From Candidatus Opimibacter skivensis (GTDB lineage: Bacteria > Bacteroidota > Bacteroidia > Chitinophagales > Saprospiraceae): a DNA stretch of 64,000 nt. A model generated the notes under the pieces. The model ran no database searches. It was given only the letters and a program-made list of their open reading frames with translations, and was not told the DNA's origin. Each line of letters opens with the position of its first letter. Position 1 is the stretch's first letter. Location: positions 1 to 64,000 of the forward strand of contig JADKGY010000031.1 in assembly GCA_016722045.1 (NCBI GenBank), written 5' to 3'. The position numbers were made by a program, and so were the translations under genes. This document shows, one piece after another, positions 28,374 through 39,175 of this stretch.

Positions 28374-31300
28374 ATGACACGATATAGATTCAGCTTTATT
28401 TCCAGTTTTTTTTTCCTGCTTCTACTCTACCCAGCCATGGCTGACTGCCAGGTACTGGTGGACCGATGCAAGCTATTGGACCAATCCAGCCCGATCAACA
28501 ATATCTGGGTGGATGAAGACAATATCAAATGGGTCGCCAATACCCAGGGGCTGAACAAAGTATTTTCCCTGGATCTGGTGGAGAAAGTTCCAATTCCGGC
28601 AGGCACTACTTCTCTCCTGACTATTCGCGGAGGAAACGCGAAGCTGGAATGGAGCACCAGTGAAATGCAACAACTGGTCGGCAATGTCAATTTTACATGC
28701 GCATCATATGATCCGAAAACAAAAACAGTATGGCTGGGCACAAAAGAATCGGGTGCATTTCAGATTACTGTCACCTCTTCGTGTAGTTCAGCGATTAAAT
28801 ACAGACAACAAAAAACTCGCCTCCAATCAGATCAATGACATCTTTGTAACAACTACCGGCATTACCTACATCGCTACAAATGACGGCATGCTCATCGGAT
28901 CCGGTGACAAATGGACACTTGAAGAGCGATATCTCAATTTCGTCGGTGTAGATGCATGGGGCACTAACCTGTGGATACTCGGTGATGACTTTTTATGGCA
29001 GGTTGACGCAAAAGGAAAATGGTCACCGATAGCTATTGAACTCAAAAATGTTGAAGGCCAGTTGCGCGACATCGCTGTCGATGACGAAGGTCGTGTGTGG
29101 ATTGCATCAAACATGATGACAGGTTATGATGTAGCTGCAGACAAATATCAGCGTTTTGGTCCCGGTCAGTATTTCACCAGTCAGTTTGTCAATTGTCTCG
29201 ATGTAGATAAAGATGGTTCGATATGGACAGGCACAAAAGACAAAGGATTATATCTCATTCAATGGGAATCATCATTGATCATCAGCATTGAAAATGATAA
29301 TCCACTCGATTGCAGATCAAATGAACCCATTGCATCGCTGACAACGAAAGTTGCAGGTGGTCAGCCACCTTATACATACAAGTGGAAACACCGGTCGACC
29401 ACAGCTGATATTTCAAAACTACCAAAGGGTGAATATGTCCTCACTGTTACAGATGCAAAAGCCGCAGTGAAAACAGGTAAGTATCAGATCCTTGATCCTT
29501 CCATAAAAGCAACAGTGACACAACTTTCTCCTTCATCAGGTCAGCCCGATGGCAGTGCTACTGTATCATCCAATGGAGGTTCAGGACAATACATCTATCA
29601 ATGGGACAATGACGAACCAAATATCACCGCAACAAAACTTACCGCAGGATTACATACACTGACTGTCTCTGATAAATCGGGTTGCTCAACTACAGCTACG
29701 ATTACAATCAGTGAGAATCTGACACCGCTTTCTGTATTAATCACTGTCGTATCCGACAATAAATGTGACTATTCAACCAATGGATCACTGAAAGCTGAAG
29801 TAAAAGGGGGTAAAGCTCCTTTTAAATACAACTGGAGTACAAATGCAGGTGCTGCAAATACACTTACTTCTCTTGCATCAGGAAATTATAAACTAACTGT
29901 AACGGATGCTACAGGCCAGACCTCAACAGCAAATGTTACACTCAACTCACCTCCTGCTTTTTCTGCTTCCATTGAATTATTATTTCCGGCCACTGCAAAT
30001 GAATCAAATGGACAAGCCTAGGTGAAAACAACCGGAGGTAAAAGTCCATTCACTTATGCATGGAATAATGGTGAGAAAATATCCATCGTAAAAAACCTAT
30101 CCACCGGATCACATAATGTAACTGTGACAGATGCAAACGGATGTACTGCTGAAACATCTCTTTTCGTTTCAGAAACGATCACACCTATCAATGTTTCTGT
30201 TTCACAACAAAGCCAGATCAGTTGTCATAGTACAGCTACTGCTTCATTAAGTGCTTTTGCAAACGGAGGAAAACCACCATTAAAATATTTGTGGAGTAAT
30301 GGTCAGACTTCGTCTACTGTCAATGGATTGATGGCTGGTACTTATTTATTGACGGTGACAGATGCTGCAGGTACCCTCTCCACTGCCACTTTTACGATAT
30401 CCGAACCTGATCCAATCAGTGTAGTCGTCACTGCGGATGCTGTAGCTTCATCGGGTGGCATAGATGGCAAAGCAACGGCAAAAGTGACGGGCGGAAATGC
30501 ACCTTATCAATACAACTGGGATAATGGTGAGAAGTCAAATAAAGCAGTGAAGCTATCGGCTGGCAATCACATTGTTTCCATTTCTGACGCGATGGGATGT
30601 ACGACTTCAGGAGTAGTGGATATATCAGAAAATATTCTGGCCATGGAAATATCCATCACACAAAAATCAAAAATCCTTTGCGCCGGCTCATTGGATGCGA
30701 ATATTGAAGCTACAGTCAAGGGAGGTAAAGCACCATTCGCATACAGATGGAATGCAGCATCAAGCTCAGCTTCATTGTCAAACATAGGCCAGGGACTTTA
30801 CACTTTAACCGTTACAGATGCGACAGGTCACACCGCAACTTCTGTCATAACAGTGGACGCACCCCAACCTCTAAAAATTGATGTAAGGGTCGATGCTCCT
30901 GCTTCAACCGGAGGTACTGATGGAAAAGCGACTTCAACAGTAAGTGGTGGAACAGGAAAATATACATATGCATGGGATAACAATGAGAAAACAGCAAGAG
31001 CTGAAAAACTTGCAGCAGGTACGCATAAGCTCACAGTGACAGATGAAAATGGATGTACAGCAATATCCAATATCGACATCACTGAAAATATTCTTCCCCT
31101 TGTCGTCAAAATCACGCAGGATAAAAAGATAAATTGCAATGGCCATCAGGATGCTTCGCTCTCTGCCAATGTTTCAGGTGGTAAACAGCCATATACTTAT
31201 GCCTGGTCAGGTGGCGGAAAAGAATTTAGTTCTGAATCCCTGAAAGATGCAGGTGCAGGAATGTATACCCTCAACATAACTGATGCGACAGGTGCAAAAA

Positions 31301-32409
31301 TTTCGAAGCAATATGAGATCACTGAGCCGAAACTATTAAAGGTTTCGGCCGATGATATAAAACCTGCTTCCACCGGCAATGAAGATGGTGAGGCTACAAT
31401 CAATGTGACAGGTGGTAACGTGCCTTATGTCGCGATGAGTATTTCATCCGTTGCAGGAGGCACATCATTCAAGGCGGACAAATTGGCACCGGGCCTTCAT
31501 CAGGTTGTTGTATCTGATGCATCCGGATGCACGGCAGAAGTGACTTTTACTGTCACTGAGACCATCATGCCTTTGACAGTGGGCATAAAGCAGACTAATC
31601 CTATACGATGCTATTATGATAAAGATGCGATACTAGAAGCTTCAGCGAAAGGTGGAAAACCGCCATATACATATACATGGGGGAATGGACAAACAGGTCC
31701 TTCTATTTCAAATCTCGGTGCCGGGAATTATTCTGTTGCCATTGTAGATGCTTCCGGTCAAAAAGCAACTATTGCATATGAGTTGAAAGTACCACCGGCC
31801 ATGATTATTGAAATTGCAAATCTTCGTTCGGCCACCAATGATCGTCTCAATGACGGCAAAGGTGAAATAGTGATAAAAAATGGTGTCTCCCCTTTCAAGT
31901 ACAGTTGGGGCTCTGGTGAGACCACTGAAAAAGCGGTGAAGCTTCCGGTAGGGACTGGCAAAGTTTTAGTGACAGATGCTAATGGATGCACTGCAAGTAT
32001 GGATTATACAGTCAATGCCAAGGTACTACCGGAGTTAACAGCTGCACGACTCAATTCAGGCGAACCAATTCGAATGGAGAAAATTCAATTTGCTGCAGAT
32101 AGTGTGAAGCTTGATACCGCAGCGATGCCATCACTAGATGAGCTATATGATTTTCTTTACGACAATCCGACGATCATCATTGAAGTATCAGGACATACAA
32201 ATGGATTGCCCGCAGATGAATATTGTGATCGGATCAGCAGCGAGCGTGCGAAATCTGTAGCCGATTATTTGATTAATAAAGGAATCGAAGGTCGTCGTGT
32301 CATTTCCAAAGGATATGGCAAGCGTAAACCTATTGCATCTAATCAGACGCCGGAAGGAAGGAAGAGGAATCAGCGGGTGGAGATTAGGTTGATTAAGATC
32401 GGAGAGTGA
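28374..32409 (+). CDS. Giant surface protein: propeller, SprB-type repeats and OmpA domain (one frame shift, one in-frame TAG)
   Basis: The protein is about 1,345 residues. A signal peptide (ending MADCQ) is followed by a region of two-component-regulator propeller blades (NIWVDEDNIKWVANTQGLNK, GRVWIASNMM, GSIWTGTKDKGLYLI). Then come about eleven repeats of about 90 residues with a GGKPPYTYKW-type and a YTLTVTDATG-type motif, matching SprB repeats. The C-terminal OmpA/MotB peptidoglycan-binding domain (about the last 110 residues) contains VSGHTNGLPADEYCDRISSE and a GYGKRKP end. The frame shifts near 28780 (fragments 28374-28838 and 28660-30021), and a TAG at 30019-30021 interrupts a repeat in an otherwise continuous frame. 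SprB-type repeats are found in gliding adhesins and surface proteins. The OmpA end would anchor it to the cell wall. Confidence 0.85.
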
Positions 32410-32660
32410 AACGATTTGGGATTTGCGATATGCGATTTGCGATGGTACATTTTCAATTTTGAATTTTCCTTCAAAAATCAGAACTCAAAATTCCATATTC
32501 AATATTTCTCAGTGTCTACTAAGTGATCTCAGTGCCTAAGTGGAAAACCTTATACTTCCTGTTTTATCCCCTGTTTCTTTTGCCTTAGCCTTTTTCTTTT
32601 TGCCTTTCATTGCCTATTGTCATCCTTCGCCTTAGCCTTCTTTGCCCTATCGTTGTAACC
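32410..32660 (+). repeat. Intergenic run of short imperfect repeats
   Basis: The gap holds near-repeats of GATTTGCGAT followed by many GCCTTAGCCTT-like units. No gene or terminator is evident. A similar CCTTAGCCTT block appears at about 36200-36290. Confidence 0.6.
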
Positions 32661-32716
32661 TTTTTGAACCTTCCCTACTCTAATGGTTTATAAAGAGGCT
32701 GAAAATGCTTTCCTAT

Positions 32717-33372
32717 ATGAAAAAGCCCAACGAATACACGGATATCGAGATCATCCATAAAATACTGGATGGTGAGATTGGTTTGTTTGAAATCCTGCTT
32801 CGTAGAAACAATGCTTTCCTGTATAAAGCAGGTCGATCGTATAACTACAATCATGAAGACACGCAGGACCTGATGCAGGACACTTTCATCGACGCTTATA
32901 GTAATCTCCGAAAATTTGAAAACCGCTCCTCCTTTAAGACCTGGATCATACAGATCATGCTGCATAATTGCTTTAAGAAAAAACAGAAACTTAGTTTCAA
33001 AAATGAAATGGCCTCAGAAATCAATGATCATTCAACGCCTATGTTTTCAAATAATCAATCTTTTGACACCGGAAAAATGGTGATGAACAGGGAACTCAAT
33101 CATGTACTTGAAAATGCATTGCAACATGTACCTGAAGATTACAGGCTTGTCTTCGCCATGCGTGAAATCAATGGCCTGAATGTAAAAGAAACCGCCGAAG
33201 CACTTGATATCAGTGAAACCAATGTCAAGGTTCGGCTTAACCGCGCAAAACAATGCTCCGCAAAGAAGTAGAAAAAGCATACAACCCGGAAGATATTTTT
33301 GAATTCAACCTCATCTATTGCGATGCTATGGTAAGTCGTGTAATGAATAGAATTAAAAACACAACCAGATGA
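32717..33372 (+). CDS. ECF-type RNA polymerase sigma factor (one frame shift)
   Basis: Region 2 is clear (DTQDLMQDTFIDAYSNLRKF, FKTWIIQIMLHNCFKK), and region 4 has VPEDYRLVFAMREINGLNVK and ALDISETNVKVRLNRAK. The frame then slips at about 33250, and the restored frame reads AMLRKEVEKAYNPEDIFEFN and ends at TGA 33370-33372, for about 217 residues. I prefer the start MKKPNEYTD (32717); a start at 32705 is also possible. The folE start codon overlaps the stop as ATGA. No anti-sigma factor gene is adjacent. Confidence 0.88.
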
Positions 33373-34037
33373 AAAACGCTGTCGAAATCATGGAGCTTAT
33401 CGGCGAAGACCATATGTCTATGTCGATTGAAACACCGCTGCGTTCTGATGCATTTACTATCGACGATGATTTTAAAATCGAACTCATTGAAAAACATTTT
33501 AAGGAAATCATGCACATCCTTGGACTTGATCTTACAAATGACAGCTTGCGTGACACTCCGCAAAGAGTAGCCAAAATGTATGTCAAAGAAATTTTCAAAG
33601 GACTAAATCCGCAAAATAAACCCGAAGTAAAACTTTTTGAAAATGTCTACCGGTATAATGAAATGCTGATTGAAAAAAATATAACCCTTTATTCCTATTG
33701 TGAACATCATTTTGTGCCCATCATCGGAAAAGTACATGTGGCATATATTTCAAATGGACAGGTCATCGGCTTATCAAAAATAAATCGTCTCGTGCAGTAT
33801 TATGCCTTACGGCCGCAGGTACAGGAAAGACTGACCACTCAAATAGCTCAAGGATTAAAAGAAGCTCTTCATTCAGAAGATGTGGCCGTTATTATTGATG
33901 CCGCTCATCTTTGTGTAGCTTCAAGAGGCATTAAAGACACAGCGAGCAGTACAATCACAGCCAGCTATTCAGGAAAATTTCAACAGGAAAAAAGAAAAGC
34001 AGAATTTCTTTCTCTGATCAACATAAGTCAACCATAA
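33369..34037 (+). CDS. folE: GTP cyclohydrolase I
   Basis: The enzyme converts GTP to 7,8-dihydroneopterin triphosphate, the first step of tetrahydrofolate (and pterin) synthesis. The 222-residue protein shows the zinc-binding cysteine and histidines in SYCEHHFVPIIGKVHVAY, the GLSKINRLVQYYA substrate segment and the second zinc cysteine in AAHLCVASRGIKDTAS. The ATG overlaps the sigma-factor stop, so translation is probably coupled, an unusual partnership. Confidence 0.96.
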   Translation: MKNAVEIMELIGEDHMSMSIETPLRSDAFTIDDDFKIELIEKHFKEIMHILGLDLTNDSLRDTPQRVAKMYVKEIFKGLNPQNKPEVKLFENVYRYNEMLIEKNITLYSYCEHHFVPIIGKVHVAYISNGQVIGLSKINRLVQYYALRPQVQERLTTQIAQGLKEALHSEDVAVIIDAAHLCVASRGIKDTASSTITASYSGKFQQEKRKAEFLSLINISQP

Positions 34038-34118
34038 ACATCCCTCATGATCTGAACAATGAACAACCTGTAACACAAAACAGGTATTAGAATTTACATT
34101 ATTTAAATCAACCTTATC

Positions 34119-35465
34119 ATGAAAAAATATTTACTTGTTTTCGTCTCATTGGGCATCCCAATGTTTATTATGTCAATCTGCTTTATGCGATGTACCCCGT
34201 CAGCAGTAGCTGAAGGTTCAGCATCTGAAGTCAAAGGTGAAGATGGCATTACCGCTTATGCAAAAAAAATGCTGGAGGAAGGCCAGCATACATTTCGATT
34301 CGAAACATTCGGTGATGAAGCGTACTGGACCGATGCACTCCAATTGAATAAAGCTATCGCTGGAGAAAAAAATGGCGGCGTTGGTCCGGGACTTTCTCCT
34401 AAAGCAGCACTTGCAGCAGGATTAAAAGTAGATATGGATGTCATACCTGCTGATGTCGCGGCAGCGATCAAAGCCGGAAAAGTAAATCTGGATGATCCTG
34501 CGGTGACACTTACACTATTGCAACTCAATGCAGTGGTAGGTGTAAAAGGGACATTCGATAACAACAAAAAACTTGTTTCAATAGGGATCACATGTGCTTC
34601 ATGTCATTCAACAGTCGATGACGCATTCCTTCCTGGTATAGGTCACCGTCTTGACGGATGGGCCAATCGGGACCTGAATGTAGGAGCAGTTATTGGGATG
34701 GCGCCAAATTTGAAACCTCTCACAGATGCATTAGGTGTGGATGAAGGGACAGTTAAAAAGTTTTAAAGAGTTGGGGTCCTGGTAAATTCGATGCAGAATT
34801 GAACTTAGATGGAAAAGCATTTCGTCCAGACGGAAAATCAGCAGCTACATTATTGCCTGAAGCATTCGGTCATGCAGGAGAAAATCTTCACACCTGGACA
34901 GGCGGTTGGGGTGATATCACTTATTGGAATGCATATGTCGCTAATCTTGAATTACAAGGACAGGGAAACTTTTTGATGAGCGCTTCGATGATGCGAAAAA
35001 ATATCCTGTAGCTGCAAAAGCCCATTTCGGTCATAAACAAAATAAGCCTGATATGGTATCAGATAAACTTGCAGCACTGCAATTTTATCAATTATCCATC
35101 CCTTCTCCTAAACCACCGGATAGCACATATGATAAAGCTGCTGCCCAGCGCGGGATGGTTGTATTTAATAATAAAGCAAAATGTGCTTCATGTCATGTAC
35201 CTCCACTTTTCACAGAGCCCGGATGGAATACACACAAGGCCTCAGATATCGGCATTGATGATTTTCAGGCTAACAGGTCTCCGGATAGTACGTATGTGAC
35301 GCAAGGGTTGGCAGGTTTGTGGACACATATGAAAGGTGGTTTCTATCATGACGGTAGATTTGCCACATTGATGGATGTCATCAATCACTACAATGATTTC
35401 AAAAAAGCTCGCATTGACTGAAACTGAGAAAAAAAGATTTGGTGGAATATCTTAAGTCATTGTAA
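34119..35465 (+). CDS. Di-haem cytochrome c peroxidase-like protein (several frame shifts)
   Basis: A signal/lipoprotein-like N-terminus (MSICFMRC) precedes about 420 residues with two CxxCH haem sites, ITCASCHSTVDD (first domain) and AKCASCHVPPLF (second domain). The C-terminal FYHDGRFATLMDVINHYNDF is typical of MauG/cytochrome c peroxidase proteins. Fragments are 34119-34766, 34799-35011, 35053-35421 and a tail ending LVEYLKSL at TAA 35463-35465; the last shifts are at A6 and A7 runs. The predicted role is periplasmic peroxide reduction or another c-type haem oxidation. It is 4 nt upstream of a flavin reductase gene, suggesting an operon. Confidence 0.85.
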
Positions 35466-35469
35466 CCAG

Positions 35470-36192
35470 ATGCAAAACACAAATGCTTCAATAGGATCAC
35501 AAGAAAAAGAGGAAACAAGCATGTCAGAATATCCCGTAAAAATTTTATCCCTTCATCATGTCACGCATAATGTGTTGCAGGTCGTAACAGAGAAACCGCA
35601 AGGATACGCATTCCATCCGGGCCAGGCTACAGATGTCAGTATCAATAAACCCGGATGGAAAGATGAATTAAGACCATTCACTTTCACCTGTCTTCCTGAT
35701 GAAGATCATCTCGAGTTTACGATCAAAACTTATCCTGAGCGTAAAGGTGTAACTAATGAATTGTTGCACCTTTCACACGGTGACGAACTGATCCTGCATG
35801 ATGTCTTCGGAGATATTGGCTATAAAGATGAAGGCGTATTTATAGCAGGCGGCGCAGGCATTACACCCTTCATCGCAATCTTCAGGTATCTGAATTCCAA
35901 AAATAAAATTGGTGCTAACAAGCTCATCTTTGCCAATAAGACGAAAGCTGATATCATCCATGAAGAGGAATTCAGAAAGATGCTTGGAAAAAATTTCATC
36001 AATATTCTTTCCGATGAAAACGTCGAAGGATATGAACATGGATACATCACTAAAGAAATTATCAAAACTTATATTTCCGGTCCTGACAGTTACTTATACC
36101 TTTGCGGACCTCCTCCGCTGATGGATGCGGTGGAGAAACAATTAGCTGATCTGGGGGTAGATGAAAAAATGATTATCAAGGAAGGGTTTTAA
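35470..36192 (+). CDS. Ferredoxin-NADP reductase-like flavoprotein
   Basis: This 240-residue protein, possibly starting at MSEYPVKILS (35521), has the FAD-binding barrel (FHPGQATDVSI, LRPFTFTCLP) and the nicotinamide domain (GVFIAGGAGITPFIAIFRYL, YLYLCGPPPLMDAVEKQL). No iron-sulphur or globin domain is attached. It would move electrons between NAD(P)H and an unidentified carrier. The close spacing to the di-haem protein gene suggests they are co-expressed. Confidence 0.88.
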   Translation: MQNTNASIGSQEKEETSMSEYPVKILSLHHVTHNVLQVVTEKPQGYAFHPGQATDVSINKPGWKDELRPFTFTCLPDEDHLEFTIKTYPERKGVTNELLHLSHGDELILHDVFGDIGYKDEGVFIAGGAGITPFIAIFRYLNSKNKIGANKLIFANKTKADIIHEEEFRKMLGKNFINILSDENVEGYEHGYITKEIIKTYISGPDSYLYLCGPPPLMDAVEKQLADLGVDEKMIIKEGF

Positions 36193-36374
36193 TTATGTGA
36201 ATAATTTCCTTTTGCTTATTGTCTTTTCCTTCGGCTTAGTCTTAGCCTTAGCCTTTTACATAGCCGTAGCCTTTCGTTCATTGATCCTTTTTATCTTCAA
36301 TAACCTAAATAAGAAGGAATAACCTTAATTTTATTAAATCTTGAAAAGAAATCAATAATTGAAAAAGAGAGTTC

Positions 36375-36566
36375 ATGAAAAAATTTAACCGAATCACATA
36401 TGATGTAAATGTCATGGGGGGTAAGCCATGCATAAGAGGATTGAGAGTTACTGTCGGTATGGTGTTAGGGCTTTTAGCTAATGGGAAATCACATGCTGAA
36501 ATTCTTTTAGCCTATCCCTATCTGGAATCAGATGATATTGATGTATGCCTGTCCTATCCTGCCTAG
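36375..36566 (+). pseudogene. DUF433 (VapB-type antitoxin) protein, truncated
   Basis: The 63-residue product begins with the typical DUF433 core ITYDVNVMGGKPCIRGLRVT and YPYLESDDIDVCLSY but then stops where the family continues with AAWR. Removing one base near 36555 would give SYAAWRIQFQ. DUF433 proteins are usually antitoxins for DUF5615 toxins, and no toxin gene is adjacent. It is either a decayed remnant or a frame-shift error. Confidence 0.75.
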
Positions 36567-36628
36567 AATCCAGTTTCAGAGTCCGAATACTTCCTTTTGA
36601 ATAAAGCTGGAGCGAAAATCAGAAGAAA

Positions 36629-36705
36629 AATAAAGAACAAGGAATTCTGAAATGTGATTATTGACTAAGTTGTACTTCACACTTCAAAATTCCTTGCTCC
36701 TTATT
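36629..36705. repeat. Long imperfect inverted repeat before tRNA-Met
   Basis: An arm reading AATAAAGAACAAGGAATTCT (36629-36648 and on to 36656) and a downstream arm (36677-36705, containing TTCCTTGCTCCTTATT) are imperfectly complementary over about 28 bp with a 20-nt loop. It lies on the 3' side of the tRNA and could form a cruciform or RNA hairpin. Confidence 0.55.
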
Positions 36706-36717
36706 CTGAATTCTACG

Positions 36718-36791
36718 TGGGCCCACCTGGAATCGAACCAGGCACCTCTTGATTATGAGTCAAATGCTCTAACCGAATGAGCTATGGGCCC
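36718..36791 (-). tRNA. tRNA-Met (anticodon CAT)
   Basis: The minus strand folds as a full cloverleaf: acceptor GGGCCCA/TGGGCCC, D stem GCTC/GAGC, anticodon arm TTTGA-CTCATAA-TCAAG and T arm CCTGG-TTCGATT-CCAGG, with discriminator A. CCA is not encoded. The CTCATAA loop fits elongator Met; a tRNA-Ile2 read by a lysidine-modified CAT cannot be excluded from sequence alone. Confidence 0.93.
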
Positions 36792-36857
36792 GAAAGGGTG
36801 CAAATATAAAAAAAAGCATGGAGCTCGGGTCATTGAGCAGAAAGACCCTCTTTTCAT

Positions 36858-38420
36858 ATGGCAAACCGGGATTCGCAATTGTCGCAACTTGATGAAAACA
36901 AACTTTCCCTTAAATTGAGTCAAATGGCTCGAACTATAAAATCCACTTTATTCAAAATCATGCTCATCACTTTATCCATAGCGATAATTGCGGGCATCAT
37001 ATATCTCTCAAAAGCACTACCCATCATCACCGCTTTCAGAGCCAAAGACATTTGCTCCTGTGTATTTCTGGGCAAAAGGACACATGAAAGTGTGATCAAT
37101 CAGGAATTGTCATCGTTCCCGCTAAGTCTGGGTAATGATGATATCAATTATAAAGATTCTGTAGCCAGTTCAAGTGTGTTTGGGTTAGCCAGGAAATATG
37201 CCGCCTATAGAAAAGGTCTCGGCTGCACACTAGCTATCGGTACAGATTGGCAAACACTTCGTGATACACATCATCAAATCGCGACACCACCCGCTATTGA
37301 TCAGGATACTATTCCATGGCCTGATGGCAATCTTCTACCCGAAACTTTACCTCAATTTGATAAAACAAAACTTGAGGCAACTATTCAGGAAGCATTCCTT
37401 GAACCCAACGTAGAAAAACCGATAAGGACCAGAGCAGTCGTCGTTGTGTATAAAGGACAAATCATCGGCGAACAATATGCAGAAGGATTTTCAAAAACAA
37501 CCAGACAAGCCGGATGGTCAATGACAAAAAGTATTACAAATGCGCTTGTGGGTATTCTTGTACAACAAAAGAAGCTCAATGTAATGGACGCTGCACCGGT
37601 CGAAGAATGGAAAAACGACGATCGCGCAAAGATCACTTTAAATGATTTGCTCCACATGAGCAGCGGTCTCGATTGGGAAGAAAACTACAAAGGTCCATCC
37701 AGTGCCACCACTACTCTATTTGCAACCGCGAATGCAAGCGGACCTGCATTGCATTCCAAACTGATTAAAAAACCGGGTGAAGAATTTACTTACTCCAGCG
37801 GAACATCCAATATCATCTCCCGCATCATCAGAGATCATATCGATTCAAACGATTATTATAAGTTCCCTTACCGCGAATTATTTTACAAAATCGGTATGCT
37901 TAATACAACGCTTGAGCCGGATGCCGGTGGCACTTTCGTAGGATCCTCATTTTGTTTCGGTACCGCACGTGATTGGGCGCGTTTTGGATTGTTGTACTTA
38001 CATGATGGTGTCTGGAACGGGGACCGAATTCTTCCCGATGGATGGGTTCGTTATTCCTCTACACCTGCACCTGCGGCGAAACTCAAGCCTTATGGTGCAC
38101 ACTTTTGGCTGAATGCAATAAATAAAGAGGCTAATCCTGCAGACCGTATTTTTCCTTCTGCTCCGGCAGATCTTTATTGGGCCGACGGTTTCGATAATCA
38201 AAAAGTATTCATCATCCCTTCACTAGATCTTGTAATCGTGAAGTTGAGTTCATCACAAAACTATATGGATGATGATGCATTTTTTGAAAGGGATTATCGC
38301 ATCAATCCAATGATTGCAATTTGCAACCTCAACTTCATTTTAGAACACTCTCTCACCATCTCCTCGGTTGCTAAGCTTGGGGTGCGTAGAACGGGTGAGT
38401 TCTCCGGGCGGTACACTTAG
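36858..38420 (+). CDS. Serine hydrolase of the beta-lactamase / penicillin-binding class C family
   Basis: A membrane anchor (about residues 31-50, KIMLITLSIAIIAGIIYLSK) precedes a class C-like domain. The catalytic SxxK is in AGWSMTKSITNALVG, the YxN-like motif is in FTYSSGTSNIISR, and a late WADGFDNQKVFIIPSLDLVI segment precedes the end. The real start may be MARTIKSTLF (36924). Dropping one G at about 38291 would end the protein at TGA 38311-38313 with FFERIIASIQ, a normal family C-terminus, so the last 36 residues are probably an artefact. Likely a periplasmic esterase/peptidase; the substrate is unknown. Confidence 0.88.
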   Translation: MANRDSQLSQLDENKLSLKLSQMARTIKSTLFKIMLITLSIAIIAGIIYLSKALPIITAFRAKDICSCVFLGKRTHESVINQELSSFPLSLGNDDINYKDSVASSSVFGLARKYAAYRKGLGCTLAIGTDWQTLRDTHHQIATPPAIDQDTIPWPDGNLLPETLPQFDKTKLEATIQEAFLEPNVEKPIRTRAVVVVYKGQIIGEQYAEGFSKTTRQAGWSMTKSITNALVGILVQQKKLNVMDAAPVEEWKNDDRAKITLNDLLHMSSGLDWEENYKGPSSATTTLFATANASGPALHSKLIKKPGEEFTYSSGTSNIISRIIRDHIDSNDYYKFPYRELFYKIGMLNTTLEPDAGGTFVGSSFCFGTARDWARFGLLYLHDGVWNGDRILPDGWVRYSSTPAPAAKLKPYGAHFWLNAINKEANPADRIFPSAPADLYWADGFDNQKVFIIPSLDLVIVKLSSSQNYMDDDAFFERDYRINPMIAICNLNFILEHSLTISSVAKLGVRRTGEFSGRYT

Positions 38421-38480
38421 CCTGGTCGAATGTGCCGAACTATTGCATATGAATGAGTTTAGCTGGTCAAAGCCCTTTCT

Positions 38481-38936
38481 CTACTCTTTCTCAAACCTCC
38501 CCGTCTTCTCCGTAATCACAATCCTGAAGACGACTGATTTAATCCTCCCTGATGCATGTCTTCGCGTATCCGTGCCTTCATTCGTTTGGGGCATAGCTGT
38601 TTCACTCAGTCTTAGGTGCATCAGTCTGTCTACAAAGAATTTCATGGCGGATCGTTGATCATCTTCATCCATGATTTCCTCAAAACGACCCCATAAAATC
38701 ACACTCCTCCAGTCCGTAAAACTCTTCATCTGGTCAATTTCAAAACACACCAGCGGATTCTTTCTCATCATATCAATCTTCAATCCTTCGGCAGAATGCG
38801 CGATGATCGATTTTCCATCATATGCATAGTTGATGGGTACAATGTATGTTTTGTTGCCTTCATGGCATCCGATGCGGCCGAGGACATTGTCCTTTAACAC
38901 CTCATCCATTGCAGTTTCAGTGAGATTTCCTATCAT
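38481..38936 (-). CDS. Pyridoxamine 5'-phosphate oxidase-related flavin-binding protein
   Basis: Starting at MIGNLTETAMDEVLKDN (38936) the product is 151 residues. The split-barrel signature runs LGRIGCHEGNKTYIVPINYA, IIAHSAEGLKIDMMRKNP and VCFEIDQMKSFTDWRSVILW, as in NimA-like and FMN-binding PNPOx-related proteins. It probably binds FMN or F420-like flavins and reduces a small molecule, but no substrate can be named. It is convergent with the serine hydrolase gene. Confidence 0.85.
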   Translation of the reverse strand: MIGNLTETAMDEVLKDNVLGRIGCHEGNKTYIVPINYAYDGKSIIAHSAEGLKIDMMRKNPLVCFEIDQMKSFTDWRSVILWGRFEEIMDEDDQRSAMKFFVDRLMHLRLSETAMPQTNEGTDTRRHASGRIKSVVFRIVITEKTGRFEKE

Positions 38937-39175
38937 TATTATTCTCCTATAAAGCTTTTTGAGTTCAGTCAATGACAAATGGCATAGATTGGATAATTTA
39001 TCATTTACGATTGCAGGGGTAAAATAATTTCAAATATCTTCACCCTCATTGATAACCATCAACTCCCTTCATGATTATCATCAGTTATAGTGCCTTGATT
39101 TTAAAGATGCCTGAATATTGACCTCAGGATCATGTCTTCGGCACATCGTTTTTTCAGAATTAATAATCCTTTTGA

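Noticed and set aside
30019..30021. Alternative genetic code with TAG read as sense
   Set aside because: Only two cases among dozens of genes, in a window full of probable sequencing errors; other genes use TAG as a normal stop (cas6 stop at 11460-11462).
36375..36566. Complete toxin-antitoxin pair at the DUF433 gene
   Set aside because: The antitoxin is truncated, and no DUF5615/PIN-type toxin frame follows before the tRNA.
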